The position numbers and the translations under genes are program-made. The notes under the pieces are model-generated. The model made no database searches. It was not told the origin of the DNA and was given only the letters and a program-made list of their open reading frames with translations. Source: Burkholderia sp. 9120 (lineage in GTDB: Bacteria; Pseudomonadota; Gammaproteobacteria; Burkholderiales; Burkholderiaceae). From it: a DNA stretch of 64,000 bases. The stretch is taken from assembly GCF_000745015.1 (NCBI RefSeq), contig NZ_JQNA01000002.1:1426001-1490000 (forward strand). Direction: 5' to 3'. Positions 7,931 to 16,616 of the stretch are shown here, piece by piece (the first letter of the stretch is position 1; every line of letters begins with the position of its first letter).

Positions 7931-9238
7931 ATGAACGAAGCGACAGGTCAGCCCACCGTGCCGCAAACCCTCACCGAGCAGGCGTGTTTCGACATTCGCG
8001 AAACGCTCGCGGGACGGCGACGCGGCCTGCGCGCGATGCTGCCGTTCGCCGGACCGGCGGTGGTGGCCTCGATCGCCTACATGGACCCGGGCAACTTCGC
8101 GACCAACATTCAGGCGGGCGCCGGTTACGGCTATACGCTGCTGTGGGTGGTGGCGGTGGCGAACATCGTCGCGATGCTGTTCCAGTCGTTGTCCGCCAAA
8201 CTCGGGCTCGTCACCGGCAACAATCTCGCCGAGTTATGCCGCGCTGCGTTACCGCGCCGCTACGTGCTCGCGATGTGGGGCATCAGCGAAATCGCGGCGA
8301 TGGCGACCGATCTCGCCGAGTTCGTGGGCGGCGCGATCGGCGTGTCGTTGCTCACGCATCTGCCGATGATCCCCAGCATGCTGATCACCGCCGCCGTCAC
8401 CTATGCGCTGCTGCAGTTCGAAAAGCGTGGCTTTCGTCCGCTCGAACTCGCAATCGCGGCGCTCGTCGGCGTGATCGGACTGTCGTATCTCGCCGAATTG
8501 CTGATCGCGCCGGTGCATTGGCCGTCGGTCGTCAAACATACGTTCACGCCGGCCATGCCCGATAGCAATGCATTGACGATCTCGGTCGGCATCATCGGCG
8601 CAACCGTGATGCCGCACGTGCTGTTCCTGCATTCGGGACTCACGCAGAATCGCGTGACGCCGCGCAATGAAAACGAGCGCGGCAAATTGCTGCGGTTTTC
8701 GAATATCGAAGTGGTGGTTGCGCTCGGCGTCGCGGGGCTCATCAACATGGCGATGGTGATCATGGCGTCGAGCGCTTTTCATGCGGGTCACGCGGATATC
8801 GCCAGCATCGAAACCGCGTGGCGCACGCTTACGCCGCTGCTCGGCGGCGCCGCGGCGGGATTGTTTCTTGCGGCGTTGATCGCGTCGGGCGTGTCGAGTT
8901 CGGTGGTCGGCACAATGGCCGGGCAGATGATCATGCAGGGCTTTGTCGGCTTTCACATTCCCGTGTGGGCGCGGCGTTTGATCACCATGGCGCCGGCGTT
9001 CGCCGTCGTCGCGTGGGGCGTCGACGCGACGCGTGCGCTGGTATTGAGCCAGGTCGTGCTCAGTATTGCGCTGCCGGTGCCGATGATCGCGCTGGTGTGG
9101 TTCACGTCGCGCGGCGACTTGATGGGGCGCTACCGCAACCGTCGCTCGACGACGATCGCCGCCGTGGTCGGCACGATCGCGGTGTTGGCGCTGAATCTGG
9201 TGCTGTTGCTGCAGGTGGCGGGGATTTCGCCGTGGTGA
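7931..9238 (+). CDS. mntH: Nramp-family divalent metal:proton symporter
   Basis: Inner-membrane transporter of 435 residues, the usual MntH length. It takes up Mn(II), possibly Fe(II), with protons. Diagnostic motifs are DPGNFATNIQAGAGYGY in TM1 (metal-binding DPGN, residues 51-54) and MPHVLFLHSGLTQ in TM6 (metal-binding MPH). About eleven hydrophobic segments are visible. Start at 7931 with AGGAG six bases upstream. The first 35 residues are hydrophilic. It follows the ferritin-like gene in the same direction, which suggests joint metal or oxidative-stress handling. No MntR or Mur box was recognised in the short gap. Confidence 0.93.
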   Translation: MNEATGQPTVPQTLTEQACFDIRETLAGRRRGLRAMLPFAGPAVVASIAYMDPGNFATNIQAGAGYGYTLLWVVAVANIVAMLFQSLSAKLGLVTGNNLAELCRAALPRRYVLAMWGISEIAAMATDLAEFVGGAIGVSLLTHLPMIPSMLITAAVTYALLQFEKRGFRPLELAIAALVGVIGLSYLAELLIAPVHWPSVVKHTFTPAMPDSNALTISVGIIGATVMPHVLFLHSGLTQNRVTPRNENERGKLLRFSNIEVVVALGVAGLINMAMVIMASSAFHAGHADIASIETAWRTLTPLLGGAAAGLFLAALIASGVSSSVVGTMAGQMIMQGFVGFHIPVWARRLITMAPAFAVVAWGVDATRALVLSQVVLSIALPVPMIALVWFTSRGDLMGRYRNRRSTTIAAVVGTIAVLALNLVLLLQVAGISPW

Positions 9239-9366
9239 GCGGCTGAGAGCGTCTTAGGCGCTGCGGGTCTGAGGCGCTGAGGATCTGGGGCGATGTGCCG
9301 CTGCATCCACTTCGCAGAAAGACACGTACATTGTTCGAACGAATCATCTCGAACGGATCGACTGTC

Positions 9367-10473
9367 ATGCCTCGACGCCTGCTCACCCTGACCGCCGCGC
9401 TGGCGCTCGCCGCCCTGGGCGGTTGCAGCGCCACCGGTGTGCTCAACGCCGCCGTCTCGCCCAAGAGTTTCCACGCCGACGACGATATCGCCTACGGCGC
9501 CAATCCGCGTCAGAAACTCGACGTCTACACGCCCTCCGCCTCCGCGCCGCAAACTGGCGCGCACGGCCGTCCGGTCGTCGTGTTCTTCTATGGCGGCAGT
9601 TGGCAAAACGGCTCGCGCAGCAGCTATCTGTTCGTCGGTGCGGCCCTTGCCGCGCGCGGTTTCGTCGCCGTGGTGCCGGACTATCGGACGTGGCCGGAAA
9701 CGGCCTTCCCCGGTTTCGTCGACGACGCCGCCAGCGCCGTGCGCTGGGCTCGCGATCACGCCGCCGAATTCGGCGGAGACCCGTCGCGCATCTTCCTGAT
9801 GGGACATTCGGCCGGCGCGCATATCGTCATGCTGCTCGCTACCGACGGCCGCTATCTCGCCGCCCAGCAGATGAGCAAAAGCGACCTCAGCGGCGTGATC
9901 GGCCTGGCCGGTCCGTACGATTTCCTGCCGCTGCACGACGCCACGCTCGAAGACATTTTCCCGCGTGCGTTGCGTGCCGCGAGTCAGCCGATCAACTTCG
10001 TGCAGGGCGACGAACCGCCGATGTTCCTCGCCGCCGGCGAGCGCGACACGACCGTCGACCCGGGCAACACGGACCGGTTGGCGGCGAAGCTGCGTCTGGC
10101 GGGGGATAAAGAGGTGGAGGTGAAGCACTATCCGCGGATCGGCCACGCGATGCTGGTGGGCGCGATTGCCGGACCGTTGCGCGGTTTTGCGCCGGTGCTG
10201 GACGATAGCGTGGCGTTTATCAACAGTCAGGCGACGATCGCGGTGCGGCGGGACAGCACCACGCAGGCGCCTGATGTGGCGTCACAGTCGGCGCCGGTTT
10301 CACAGCCGTCCAGGTCCGACAACGTGATTCAAATGCGTCGCCGGATGAAGGCAGAGGCGGCGCCGTGCGAGGCGGCTTCAACGTCAGCATCGGCGTCGGC
10401 GTCGGCGTCGGCGTCAATGTCGCTCGCCGAAGCAACTTGCCCGAAACAGCGCACGCCGGGTCACGGCGACTGA
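9367..10473 (+). CDS. Lipoprotein alpha/beta hydrolase (esterase-like)
   Basis: Protein of 368 residues. The N-terminus is a lipoprotein signal (TAALALAALGGC, Cys near residue 19), so it should be anchored in the cell envelope. It belongs to the carboxylesterase/BD-FAE group: oxyanion-hole region VVFFYGGSWQNGSR, nucleophile elbow GHSAG, acid in AGERDTTVDP and His in RIGHAM. These enzymes hydrolyse esters, including formylkynurenine and cell-wall or xenobiotic esters; the substrate is unknown here. The last 60 residues lie beyond the hydrolase fold and include an Ala-Ser tract encoded by a hexanucleotide repeat. An upstream in-frame ATG at 9295 is possible but would bury the signal peptide. 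Confidence 0.85.
   Translation: MPRRLLTLTAALALAALGGCSATGVLNAAVSPKSFHADDDIAYGANPRQKLDVYTPSASAPQTGAHGRPVVVFFYGGSWQNGSRSSYLFVGAALAARGFVAVVPDYRTWPETAFPGFVDDAASAVRWARDHAAEFGGDPSRIFLMGHSAGAHIVMLLATDGRYLAAQQMSKSDLSGVIGLAGPYDFLPLHDATLEDIFPRALRAASQPINFVQGDEPPMFLAAGERDTTVDPGNTDRLAAKLRLAGDKEVEVKHYPRIGHAMLVGAIAGPLRGFAPVLDDSVAFINSQATIAVRRDSTTQAPDVASQSAPVSQPSRSDNVIQMRRRMKAEAAPCEAASTSASASASASASMSLAEATCPKQRTPGHGD
10384..10421 (+). repeat. GCGTCG hexanucleotide tandem repeat
   Basis: About five units of GCGTCG or near variants, in frame, encode an Ser-Ala tract in the C-terminal tail of the hydrolase. Slippage here would change tail length in steps of two residues without a frameshift. A similar Ser-Ala tract lies in the truncated fliD copy near 49.85 kb. 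Confidence 0.75.
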
Positions 10474-10478
10474 ACGGC

Positions 10479-10991
10479 TCACTCCCCGATCCCCAGCAAA
10501 TGCTTGCGCAAGGTCGGCGCACGCGTCGACGGATCGAGCCAGATGCCGAAGAACGCCCGCGCGAACGCAGGATCGTCGAACTCGCCGGTCATGCGATCGC
10601 CGGCATAAAAGCGCACGCCCTTATCCGGCAGATTGACCGCGCTCAACTGATCGCCGGGCGCGACATCCACGAACGCCTGCATCATGTCCGCGCGCCAGCG
10701 CGCTAGCGTCTCGGCCGGAATCGGCGCATCGGCCAGACGTTTGATCTCGCCGATGCCCGTCTCCGCCAGCCGCTCACGCTTGATTCCGCGCGTATAGACA
10801 ATGTGCAACGCAAAGCGCTCGTCGTAATCGACCGGCGTGCGTTCGCTCCACAGTTGCGCGCGATACAGCCGGAAGCCGAACACGGTGAAATCCCCTTCGC
10901 CGACGAGTTTCGCCGACTGCACGTCGCCGCGCCAATCGGCGCAGGCGGCGCCGGCCCACAGCATCAGCAGCACAGCGGCGAGCTTGCGCAT
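10479..10991 (-). CDS. Chalcone isomerase-like exported protein
   Basis: Protein of 170 residues with a cleavable signal (MRKLAAVLLMLWAGAACA). The mature part matches the bacterial chalcone-isomerase-like family: FTVFGFRLYRAQLW, YDERFALHIVYTRGIKRERLAE, and GVRFYAGDRMTGEFDDPAFARAFFGIWLDP. In plants and algae related folds bind fatty acids. In bacteria the family is found near cfa-like genes and its role is unproven. The start codon follows the cfa stop by one base, so it is the last gene of the four-gene lipid operon and translationally coupled. Confidence 0.85.
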   Translation of the reverse strand: MRKLAAVLLMLWAGAACADWRGDVQSAKLVGEGDFTVFGFRLYRAQLWSERTPVDYDERFALHIVYTRGIKRERLAETGIGEIKRLADAPIPAETLARWRADMMQAFVDVAPGDQLSAVNLPDKGVRFYAGDRMTGEFDDPAFARAFFGIWLDPSTRAPTLRKHLLGIGE

Positions 10992-10992
10992 G

Positions 10993-12204
10993 TCAGTCCG
11001 CCCGGACGAGCACGAACTGCATCACGTCCGTGCGGCCTTCGTCGAAGCCGGCCTCGCAATACGCCAGATACAGCCGCCAGGTCCGCACGAAAATCTCGTC
11101 GAAGCCCTGCGTCCGGATCGTATCGAGTTGCGCTTCGAACGCGCTACGCCAGCGGCGCAAGGTCTCCGCATAGTCGCGGCCGAATGCCAGCGACGTCGAC
11201 GCCACCAGCTTGCCGCGCCGTGCCGCGTCGATGAAACGCTGCGGGCTCGGCAGCATGCCGCCCGGAAAAATGAATTCGCGGATGAAGTCGCTGGTGGCGC
11301 GATACGCGGCGAAGTGAGAGTCGTCGATTGTGATGGTTTGGACCACCGCGCGCGCGCCGGGCAGCAGACGCTCACGCAGAATGCTGAAGTACGTCGGCCA
11401 GAATTTCTCGCCGACCGCCTCGAACATTTCAATCGAGACGATGCCGTCGTATTGCCCGGTCAGCGTCCGGTAGTCACGCAGTTCGAGCTGCACATGCTCG
11501 TCGAGGCCCGCCTCGCGCACGCGTATCCGGCCGAATTCGAGTTGCGCCGGCGAGATCGTCACGCCATGCACCTGAATGCCCTGCCGCGCCGCATGCATCG
11601 CGAAACCGCCCCAGCCGCAGCCGATTTCCAGCACCCGCATACCCGCACGCAAACCGAGCGTATCGATGATGCGTTGATACTTCGCGTGCTGCGCGTCTTC
11701 GAGCGATTGATGGAAGTCGCCGTCGAACACCGCGCTCGAATACGTGAAGGTGGGATCGAGCCACTGCGCGTAAAACGTATTGCCGATGTCGTAGTGCGCG
11801 TGGATATTGCGCCGGCTGCCCGAGCGCGTATTCGGCCGCAGCTTGTGGCGCAACCCGTACCAGAGTTGCGCGAGCCAGCCCCCGTACACCGTGCGTTGCA
11901 GCGCACGTTCGTTGCGGATCGCGACACGCAGCAGCGCGGCGAGATCCGGCGTATCGACCCAGAACGAACGCCACGCGTCGGCGAAACCGATGTCGCCTTT
12001 GCGCAGAATCGCGCCGCACGCGCGCCAGTCACGCAACTCCAGACGCGCGCCCGGCGCCGCGTGCGGATCGCCGAACACATGCGGCTGGCCGTCGGGCGTG
12101 ATCAGTTCCACATGCCCGACCTGAATCCGCTCGAGCAAGGACAGAAACAGACGGGCTGACGCGGGGGCGGAGGGGTGCCCGCTCAGGGTTCGGGAAAACG
12201 CCAT
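10993..12204 (-). CDS. cfa: Cyclopropane-fatty-acyl-phospholipid synthase family methyltransferase
   Basis: SAM-dependent enzyme of 403 residues that should methylenate or methylate unsaturated acyl chains of membrane phospholipids. The SAM site is VLEIGCGWGGFAMHAAR. Upstream is the DIGNTFYAQWLDPTFTYSSAVF segment typical of CFA synthases, and IVSIEMFEAVGEKFWPTYF lies downstream. A GAGGAG ribosome site precedes the ATG. It sits third in a tight operon with an FAD oxidoreductase and a DUF1365 protein, a context that occurs in proteobacteria for modified fatty acids other than plain cyclopropane. The product could therefore be cyclopropane, methyl-branched or a furan precursor. Confidence 0.9.
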   Translation of the reverse strand: MAFSRTLSGHPSAPASARLFLSLLERIQVGHVELITPDGQPHVFGDPHAAPGARLELRDWRACGAILRKGDIGFADAWRSFWVDTPDLAALLRVAIRNERALQRTVYGGWLAQLWYGLRHKLRPNTRSGSRRNIHAHYDIGNTFYAQWLDPTFTYSSAVFDGDFHQSLEDAQHAKYQRIIDTLGLRAGMRVLEIGCGWGGFAMHAARQGIQVHGVTISPAQLEFGRIRVREAGLDEHVQLELRDYRTLTGQYDGIVSIEMFEAVGEKFWPTYFSILRERLLPGARAVVQTITIDDSHFAAYRATSDFIREFIFPGGMLPSPQRFIDAARRGKLVASTSLAFGRDYAETLRRWRSAFEAQLDTIRTQGFDEIFVRTWRLYLAYCEAGFDEGRTDVMQFVLVRAD

Positions 12205-12216
12205 GGCGCAATCTCC

Positions 12217-13062
12217 TCAATCGGACGAAATGGAACGCGCAGCGGTGGACGGTTGGCCCGCTGCGGCGTGGTCGGTGGATGCGTCGGCATTGCGCCCCGG
12301 CGCGGGATGTTTGCCGTAGAACGGCGCTTTCTTCAGCGCGAGGCGCACGGCCTGCCAATGAATTCTGGCGACGACGCCGAGCGTCAGCAGCGGCTGGCGC
12401 AGCAACGCGCCAAGCGCGCTGGCGCGCGTCAGCGGTTGCAGATGGCCACCCAGCGCGGTGCGGATCAGCAGACCGTCGGCGTCGCGGTAGTCGATCGCGA
12501 CCGACGCGTGAAGCCGCGTCTCCCGGACGCGAAATGAGTAGCTGCCTTCCACGCGGCAAAACGGCGACACGTGCAGCACTTTTCTGCACATGAGTTGCGT
12601 CTCCGCGGTGATCGGCGCGTTGCCTTCGGCGCTCAACAGATAGCTGTGACGCGCGCCGAACGTGTTGCGAACTTCGGCCAGCAGCGCGCGCAGATTCCCG
12701 TCGCGGTCGTGACAGAACCAGAAGCTCACCGGATTGAACGCGTAGCCGAACACGCGCGGAAACGCCTGCAGCCAGATCCTGCCGTCCGCTTCGTCGATAC
12801 CCGCCGCCGATAGTTGCGCGCGCATCCACACGGCGAGATCGCTGCCGTCGCGCGGACCATGGTCGCGCGTATGCAGACTGAGCGGCCGCCAGCGGTCGAT
12901 ACCGAACCAGCCGCTCGCGAGCGACGCCAGCCGGTCCAGATCGCAGCGCACGTAGAACACCGGATACGTGAAACGATGCGGCCGTGGTCGCAGACGCTCG
13001 TGCATCACCTGCCCGGTCAGGAGCCAGGCGGCCGGATCGACGCTGGCGCGGACGGCACTCAT
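12217..13062 (-). CDS. DUF1365 family protein
   Basis: Protein of 281 residues. The family signature is seen in GQVMHERLRPRPHRFTYPVF near the start, FPRVFGYAFNPVSFWFCHD in the middle and KVLHVSPFC later. The ATG overlaps the stop of the FAD oxidoreductase gene as ATGA, so translation is coupled. DUF1365 proteins almost always travel with a CFA-like methyltransferase and an FAD oxidoreductase. Their biochemical function is not established; a role in modifying acyl chains is inferred from context. The last 30 residues are low-complexity and polar. A start four codons upstream (13074) is also possible. Confidence 0.88.
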   Translation of the reverse strand: MSAVRASVDPAAWLLTGQVMHERLRPRPHRFTYPVFYVRCDLDRLASLASGWFGIDRWRPLSLHTRDHGPRDGSDLAVWMRAQLSAAGIDEADGRIWLQAFPRVFGYAFNPVSFWFCHDRDGNLRALLAEVRNTFGARHSYLLSAEGNAPITAETQLMCRKVLHVSPFCRVEGSYSFRVRETRLHASVAIDYRDADGLLIRTALGGHLQPLTRASALGALLRQPLLTLGVVARIHWQAVRLALKKAPFYGKHPAPGRNADASTDHAAAGQPSTAARSISSD

Positions 13063-14360
13063 AGCTTCGCCCATGCCGGTGAAGCGTCGAAATCGGCGGC
13101 AACGCGCAGCGCCGATTTCAGGCCGTCCTCGTGAAAACCGTAGCCCGTCCATGCGCCCGCGAACCACGTGCGACGCTTGCCTTGCAACTGCGGCAGACGG
13201 TGCTGTGCATCGATCGCGGCCAGATCGAACAGCGGATGGTCGTAGACGAAGCGGCGCAGTTCGGTGCCGGGCGCGGGCTGCGTGACCGGATTCAGCGTAA
13301 CGACCAGCGGCGTCTTGAACGGCAGCGGCTGCAACTGGTTCACCAGATAACTGACGCACACCGGATGCGTGCCGTCGACCCGGCGGCTGCCCAGGTAATT
13401 CCAGGCCGACCACACGCGTTGCCGGCGCGGCAGCAGGTTCGTATCGGTATGCAGCACGGCGACGTTCGGTTGATAGCGCACCGCGCTCAACACGCCGCGC
13501 TCGCCCTGATCGGCATCTTCCAGCAGACGCAGCGTGGTCGGCGCGTGGGTGGCGAACACCACGGCGTCGAAGCGCTGCGCGCTGTCGTCGGTAAAAATGT
13601 CGACACCGTGCGCGTCACGCCGCACGCCGCGCACGGCGGTGTCGATGCGCACATCGGTGAGCGTGTCGACGATGCGACGCACATATTCACGCCCGCCGCC
13701 GACCACCGTCCGCCACTGCGGACGCCGGTTCACCTGCAGCAACGCGTGGTTCAGGCAGAAGCGCAGGAACGTGGTGGCTGGGAACGCGAGAATGTCGGAG
13801 GTCGCGCTCGACCAGATCGCGGCGGCCATCGGCAGCAGATAGTGGCGTTGGAACGCGCCGCCGTAGCCGCCGGCCGTCAGCAGTTCGCCCATCGAGGCGC
13901 GCGTTTGCGTCGCGAGTTCGAGGTTCTGCTGGGCGCTGCCGTTAAAACGCATGATGTCGCGCAGCATGCCGATGAACGTCGGCGAGAACAGGTTGCGGCG
14001 CTGCGCGAACACGGTGTTCAGATTCGTGCCGGCCCATTCGAGGCGGCCTTCGTCGAGCGAGACCGAGAAGGTCATTTCGCTCGGGTGCGACTGCACGCCC
14101 AGTTCGGCGAACAGCGCGATCAGATTCGGGTAGGTGCGGTCGTTGAACACCAGGAAGCCGGTGTCGACGGGATGCGTGTGACCTTCGAGCGTGACGTCGA
14201 CGGTATTGGTGTGACCGCCAATGTAGCCGGCCGATTCGAACAGCGTGACCTGATGGTTGCGTGCCAGCAGATAAGCGCTGGCGAGGCCCGAAATACCGCC
14301 GCCGATAACCGCGACCCGCGATCCGCGCGGTAGTGGGGTGGTCGGTGCCGGGTGGGTCAT
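13059..14360 (-). CDS. FAD-dependent amine-oxidase-like oxidoreductase
   Basis: Protein of 433 residues. The N-terminal dinucleotide fold is clear (VAVIGGGISGLASAYLLARNHQVTLFES, residues 13-40), followed by GYIGGHTNTVDV. Near the C-terminus is the segment RRTWFAGAWTGYGFHEDGLKSALRVA, typical of this NAD/FAD-binding family associated with cfa clusters. It probably introduces or moves a double bond or otherwise oxidises an acyl chain before or after the methyltransferase step; this is inferred from the operon. First gene of the lipid operon, with an AGGAG ribosome site. Confidence 0.85.
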   Translation of the reverse strand: MTHPAPTTPLPRGSRVAVIGGGISGLASAYLLARNHQVTLFESAGYIGGHTNTVDVTLEGHTHPVDTGFLVFNDRTYPNLIALFAELGVQSHPSEMTFSVSLDEGRLEWAGTNLNTVFAQRRNLFSPTFIGMLRDIMRFNGSAQQNLELATQTRASMGELLTAGGYGGAFQRHYLLPMAAAIWSSATSDILAFPATTFLRFCLNHALLQVNRRPQWRTVVGGGREYVRRIVDTLTDVRIDTAVRGVRRDAHGVDIFTDDSAQRFDAVVFATHAPTTLRLLEDADQGERGVLSAVRYQPNVAVLHTDTNLLPRRQRVWSAWNYLGSRRVDGTHPVCVSYLVNQLQPLPFKTPLVVTLNPVTQPAPGTELRRFVYDHPLFDLAAIDAQHRLPQLQGKRRTWFAGAWTGYGFHEDGLKSALRVAADFDASPAWAKL

Positions 14361-14548
14361 GGGCGCGTCTCCTGATCGAGGGGCGCGCGGTCGGTGAATG
14401 GGATGTAGCGGGGGTTGCGCGTCCTTGAGGGGATTTACGCAACGCGGACCGGAATGGATGCAGGCGTGGCGGAATTAGGGGGCTGATTCTGTGATGTGAA
14501 ATGGGCGCAGCGGGATGACCCGTATGCGACCTGCTTCACGACGCCCTG

Positions 14549-14578
14549 CCCGTCTCGCGCCGGGCGGCGTGAGACGGG
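14549..14578 (-). terminator. Hairpin downstream of the LysM fusion gene
   Basis: Arms CCCGTCTC and GAGACGGG with a GC-rich loop lie 30-60 bases after the stop of the gene at 14607-15809 on the minus strand. There is no T run, so at best it is a rho-dependent or pausing structure. The rest of the gap to the FAD oxidoreductase gene holds nothing recognised. Confidence 0.3.
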
Positions 14579-14606
14579 TGGCGGAACGACGCTCCGGCGA
14601 TGCGTT

Positions 14607-15809
14607 TTAGCGCAGCGGGATGATCAGATGCTGGCCGATCAGGATCAGATTGGGGTTCGGCAGGTTGTTGCGCTTCTGCACGTCCACATAGCGGGCGCCG
14701 CTGCCCAACTGGCTGAGCGCGATGGCGTTCAGCGTGTCGCCCGAACGCACCACGTAGGTCTTCTCGCCGCCGCTTGCCGCGGTGGTCAGCACCTGGTCGC
14801 TGATGAAATATTTCCGCAGCAGATCGAGATACGCCGGCGACTGCTTGACCTTGGCGATGGCCGAGTTCAGGTAGATCAGCAGCGCGCTGTCTTCCTTGCG
14901 CACGCCGACCTTGTACGAGAGGTTCGAGCCGTCGAGCTTGGTGACCGCGAACTTCAGATCGGTGCCCTTGATCTCCGCGACGCCGAACGGATAGTCGTAG
15001 ACGATCGCGTCGACCTGGTGGCCGTCGAGGAAGTGCGCCATCCACGAGCGCTGTCCTTCGATGCTTGCATCCGACAATTCGACGATCTTGCTGTCCGGGA
15101 AGGCTTTCTGCACGAACGCCTTCACGTCCGGGTCGCCTTGCAGCACGCCGACCGTCTTGCCCGCGAGATCCGCCGCGGAACGTACCGGCGAACCCTGCGC
15201 GACGATCAGCGAATAGCCGAAATCCTCCACATACGGAATCGAATACACGACGCCGCTCGGCGTGTTGTCGGCGAAGGTCAGGCCGTCCATCGCGACATCG
15301 ACGACCGCGTTGCCCTGCTGGTCGGTCTTCGTGAGCTGATCGGGGACCGCAGGGTACGTGTCCACGCCGTGATGCGTGTCGACCGTGATGGTCGGATGAT
15401 CGCCCGAGGTGAACTCTTTCTGCGCGAACAGCAGCTTGGCGAAGTCGACGTTGAAGCCTTGCGGCTTGCCGTTGTCTTCCGAATAGAACGGCCGCGACGG
15501 ATTCTCGACGCTGACGCGTACGACGCCGTTGCTCAGGATCGACTTCAGCGTGTCCTTGTTGGGCACGAAGCCGTCGGGGTTGTTGGCGACGGGCGGCGTC
15601 GCGGCGGCGGTGGTGGCGCTGTTGCTGTTATTGCCGGTGCTGCCGCTGTTGCCATTATTACCGCTGTTGCCGGTGTCGATGCCGTTCACCGTGGCGGAGT
15701 CTTTGTTAGCGCCCTGCCCGTAGTTGAGGTTTTTCAGGCCGCCTTCGTGGATGTACCAACCAGCCGCCAGCAAAATCAGGAAAAGAACCGAACCCAGAAT
15801 TTTCTTCAT
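14607..15809 (-). CDS. Solute-binding protein (family 3) fused to LysM domain
   Basis: Protein of 400 residues with an unusual order. Residues 3-20 are one hydrophobic segment that could be an uncleaved membrane anchor or a signal. Residues 33-77 are a linker rich in Asn, Gly, Ser and Thr. About 85-325 match the amino-acid-type periplasmic binding fold: GVVRVSVENPSRPFYSEDNGKPQGFNVDFA, then AADLAGKTVGVLQGD and VDAIVYDYPFG. The C-terminal LysM (about 350-399) has YVVRSGDTLNAIALSQLG and LILIGQHLIIP, so it should hold peptidoglycan. No ABC permease or ATPase gene is near, arguing for a sensor or wall-tethered role. It is 48 bases downstream of a membrane coiled-coil gene. Confidence 0.85.
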   Translation of the reverse strand: MKKILGSVLFLILLAAGWYIHEGGLKNLNYGQGANKDSATVNGIDTGNSGNNGNSGSTGNNSNSATTAAATPPVANNPDGFVPNKDTLKSILSNGVVRVSVENPSRPFYSEDNGKPQGFNVDFAKLLFAQKEFTSGDHPTITVDTHHGVDTYPAVPDQLTKTDQQGNAVVDVAMDGLTFADNTPSGVVYSIPYVEDFGYSLIVAQGSPVRSAADLAGKTVGVLQGDPDVKAFVQKAFPDSKIVELSDASIEGQRSWMAHFLDGHQVDAIVYDYPFGVAEIKGTDLKFAVTKLDGSNLSYKVGVRKEDSALLIYLNSAIAKVKQSPAYLDLLRKYFISDQVLTTAASGGEKTYVVRSGDTLNAIALSQLGSGARYVDVQKRNNLPNPNLILIGQHLIIPLR

Positions 15810-15857
15810 TTTTGGTCGAGTCGAGTTATCGGAAGGTGCGCGAAGGGTGCGCCGGAA

Positions 15858-16616
15858 TTAGTGCGGCGCGGTCGGCGAGCCGATTTGCGGGGCGGGCGGC
15901 GTGAGCGTGCCCATTTCGGTGGCGGCCTTCGCCTGCTGCACTTCGGCGCTCTCCATCAGCGACGTTTCCATTTCAGAAAACGCTTTATTGACCGAGTTCA
16001 TGACCGAATCAAGCGCGGCATCGGTTTTGATTTGCGCGAAGGTGTCGCTGGTCTGCATGCCGGCGATCTTGTTCATGCGTTGCGCGGACTGCGACATATC
16101 CCACAGCGCCTTGGCGCGGTCGATCGCGTCGGCGAAACGCTTGAGTTCGTCCTGTACCTGTTTATAGCGACCCTCGCGAAACGCGAGCAGCTTTTTCATG
16201 GTCGCCAGCTGGTTTTCGAAACGCGCGGCATCTTCCGGATATTGTTTTTTGAATTGCGCGGTTTTGTCTTCGAAGTTTTTTACTTCGGTACGGAAATCGG
16301 TGATGCTTTTCTTGAAGCGCTCGGCGCCTTCCTGTTTTTCGGCCAGTTCGTTGTAAAGCGTTTCGATCGGATTGGCTTTCGCTTCGTTCACGAACATCTT
16401 GACCTTCTGGTTCGCGAACTTCATGGCGAGCACGGGACCGAAGTTGATCGCGGCGAGACCGATGACCGCGGCGAGGATCAGGCCGACGAGGCCCTTGACC
16501 AGCAGGATGGCGAGCGGCGCGCCGATGGCGATGCACAACCCGATAATCGACCACTTGATGAGCTTGTACTTCGTGCTGCTTTTGGTCGCGTCAACGACCG
16601 TATTGCCGACTGACAT
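15858..16616 (-). CDS. Membrane protein with cytoplasmic or periplasmic coiled coil
   Basis: Protein of 252 residues with no assigned family that I recognise. Residues 19-62 are two adjacent hydrophobic segments (WSIIGLCIAIGAPLAILLV and LILAAVIGLAAINFG). The remaining 190 residues are charged and mostly helical, with heptad-like patterns through ELAEKQEGAERFKKSITDF and RFENQLATMKKLLAF, giving a PspA-like look. The end is Ala/Pro-rich. It is the first gene of a two-gene unit with the solute-binding/LysM fusion. A scaffold or signalling partner is possible, but nothing in the sequence names a function. Confidence 0.75.
   Translation of the reverse strand: MSVGNTVVDATKSSTKYKLIKWSIIGLCIAIGAPLAILLVKGLVGLILAAVIGLAAINFGPVLAMKFANQKVKMFVNEAKANPIETLYNELAEKQEGAERFKKSITDFRTEVKNFEDKTAQFKKQYPEDAARFENQLATMKKLLAFREGRYKQVQDELKRFADAIDRAKALWDMSQSAQRMNKIAGMQTSDTFAQIKTDAALDSVMNSVNKAFSEMETSLMESAEVQQAKAATEMGTLTPPAPQIGSPTAPH

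Noticed and set aside
14496..16613. 705-codon plus-strand frame across the LysM fusion and coiled-coil genes
   Set aside because: Composition is that of an antisense shadow (Arg/Val/Gly/His-rich). Both minus-strand genes have recognisable features and good starts.
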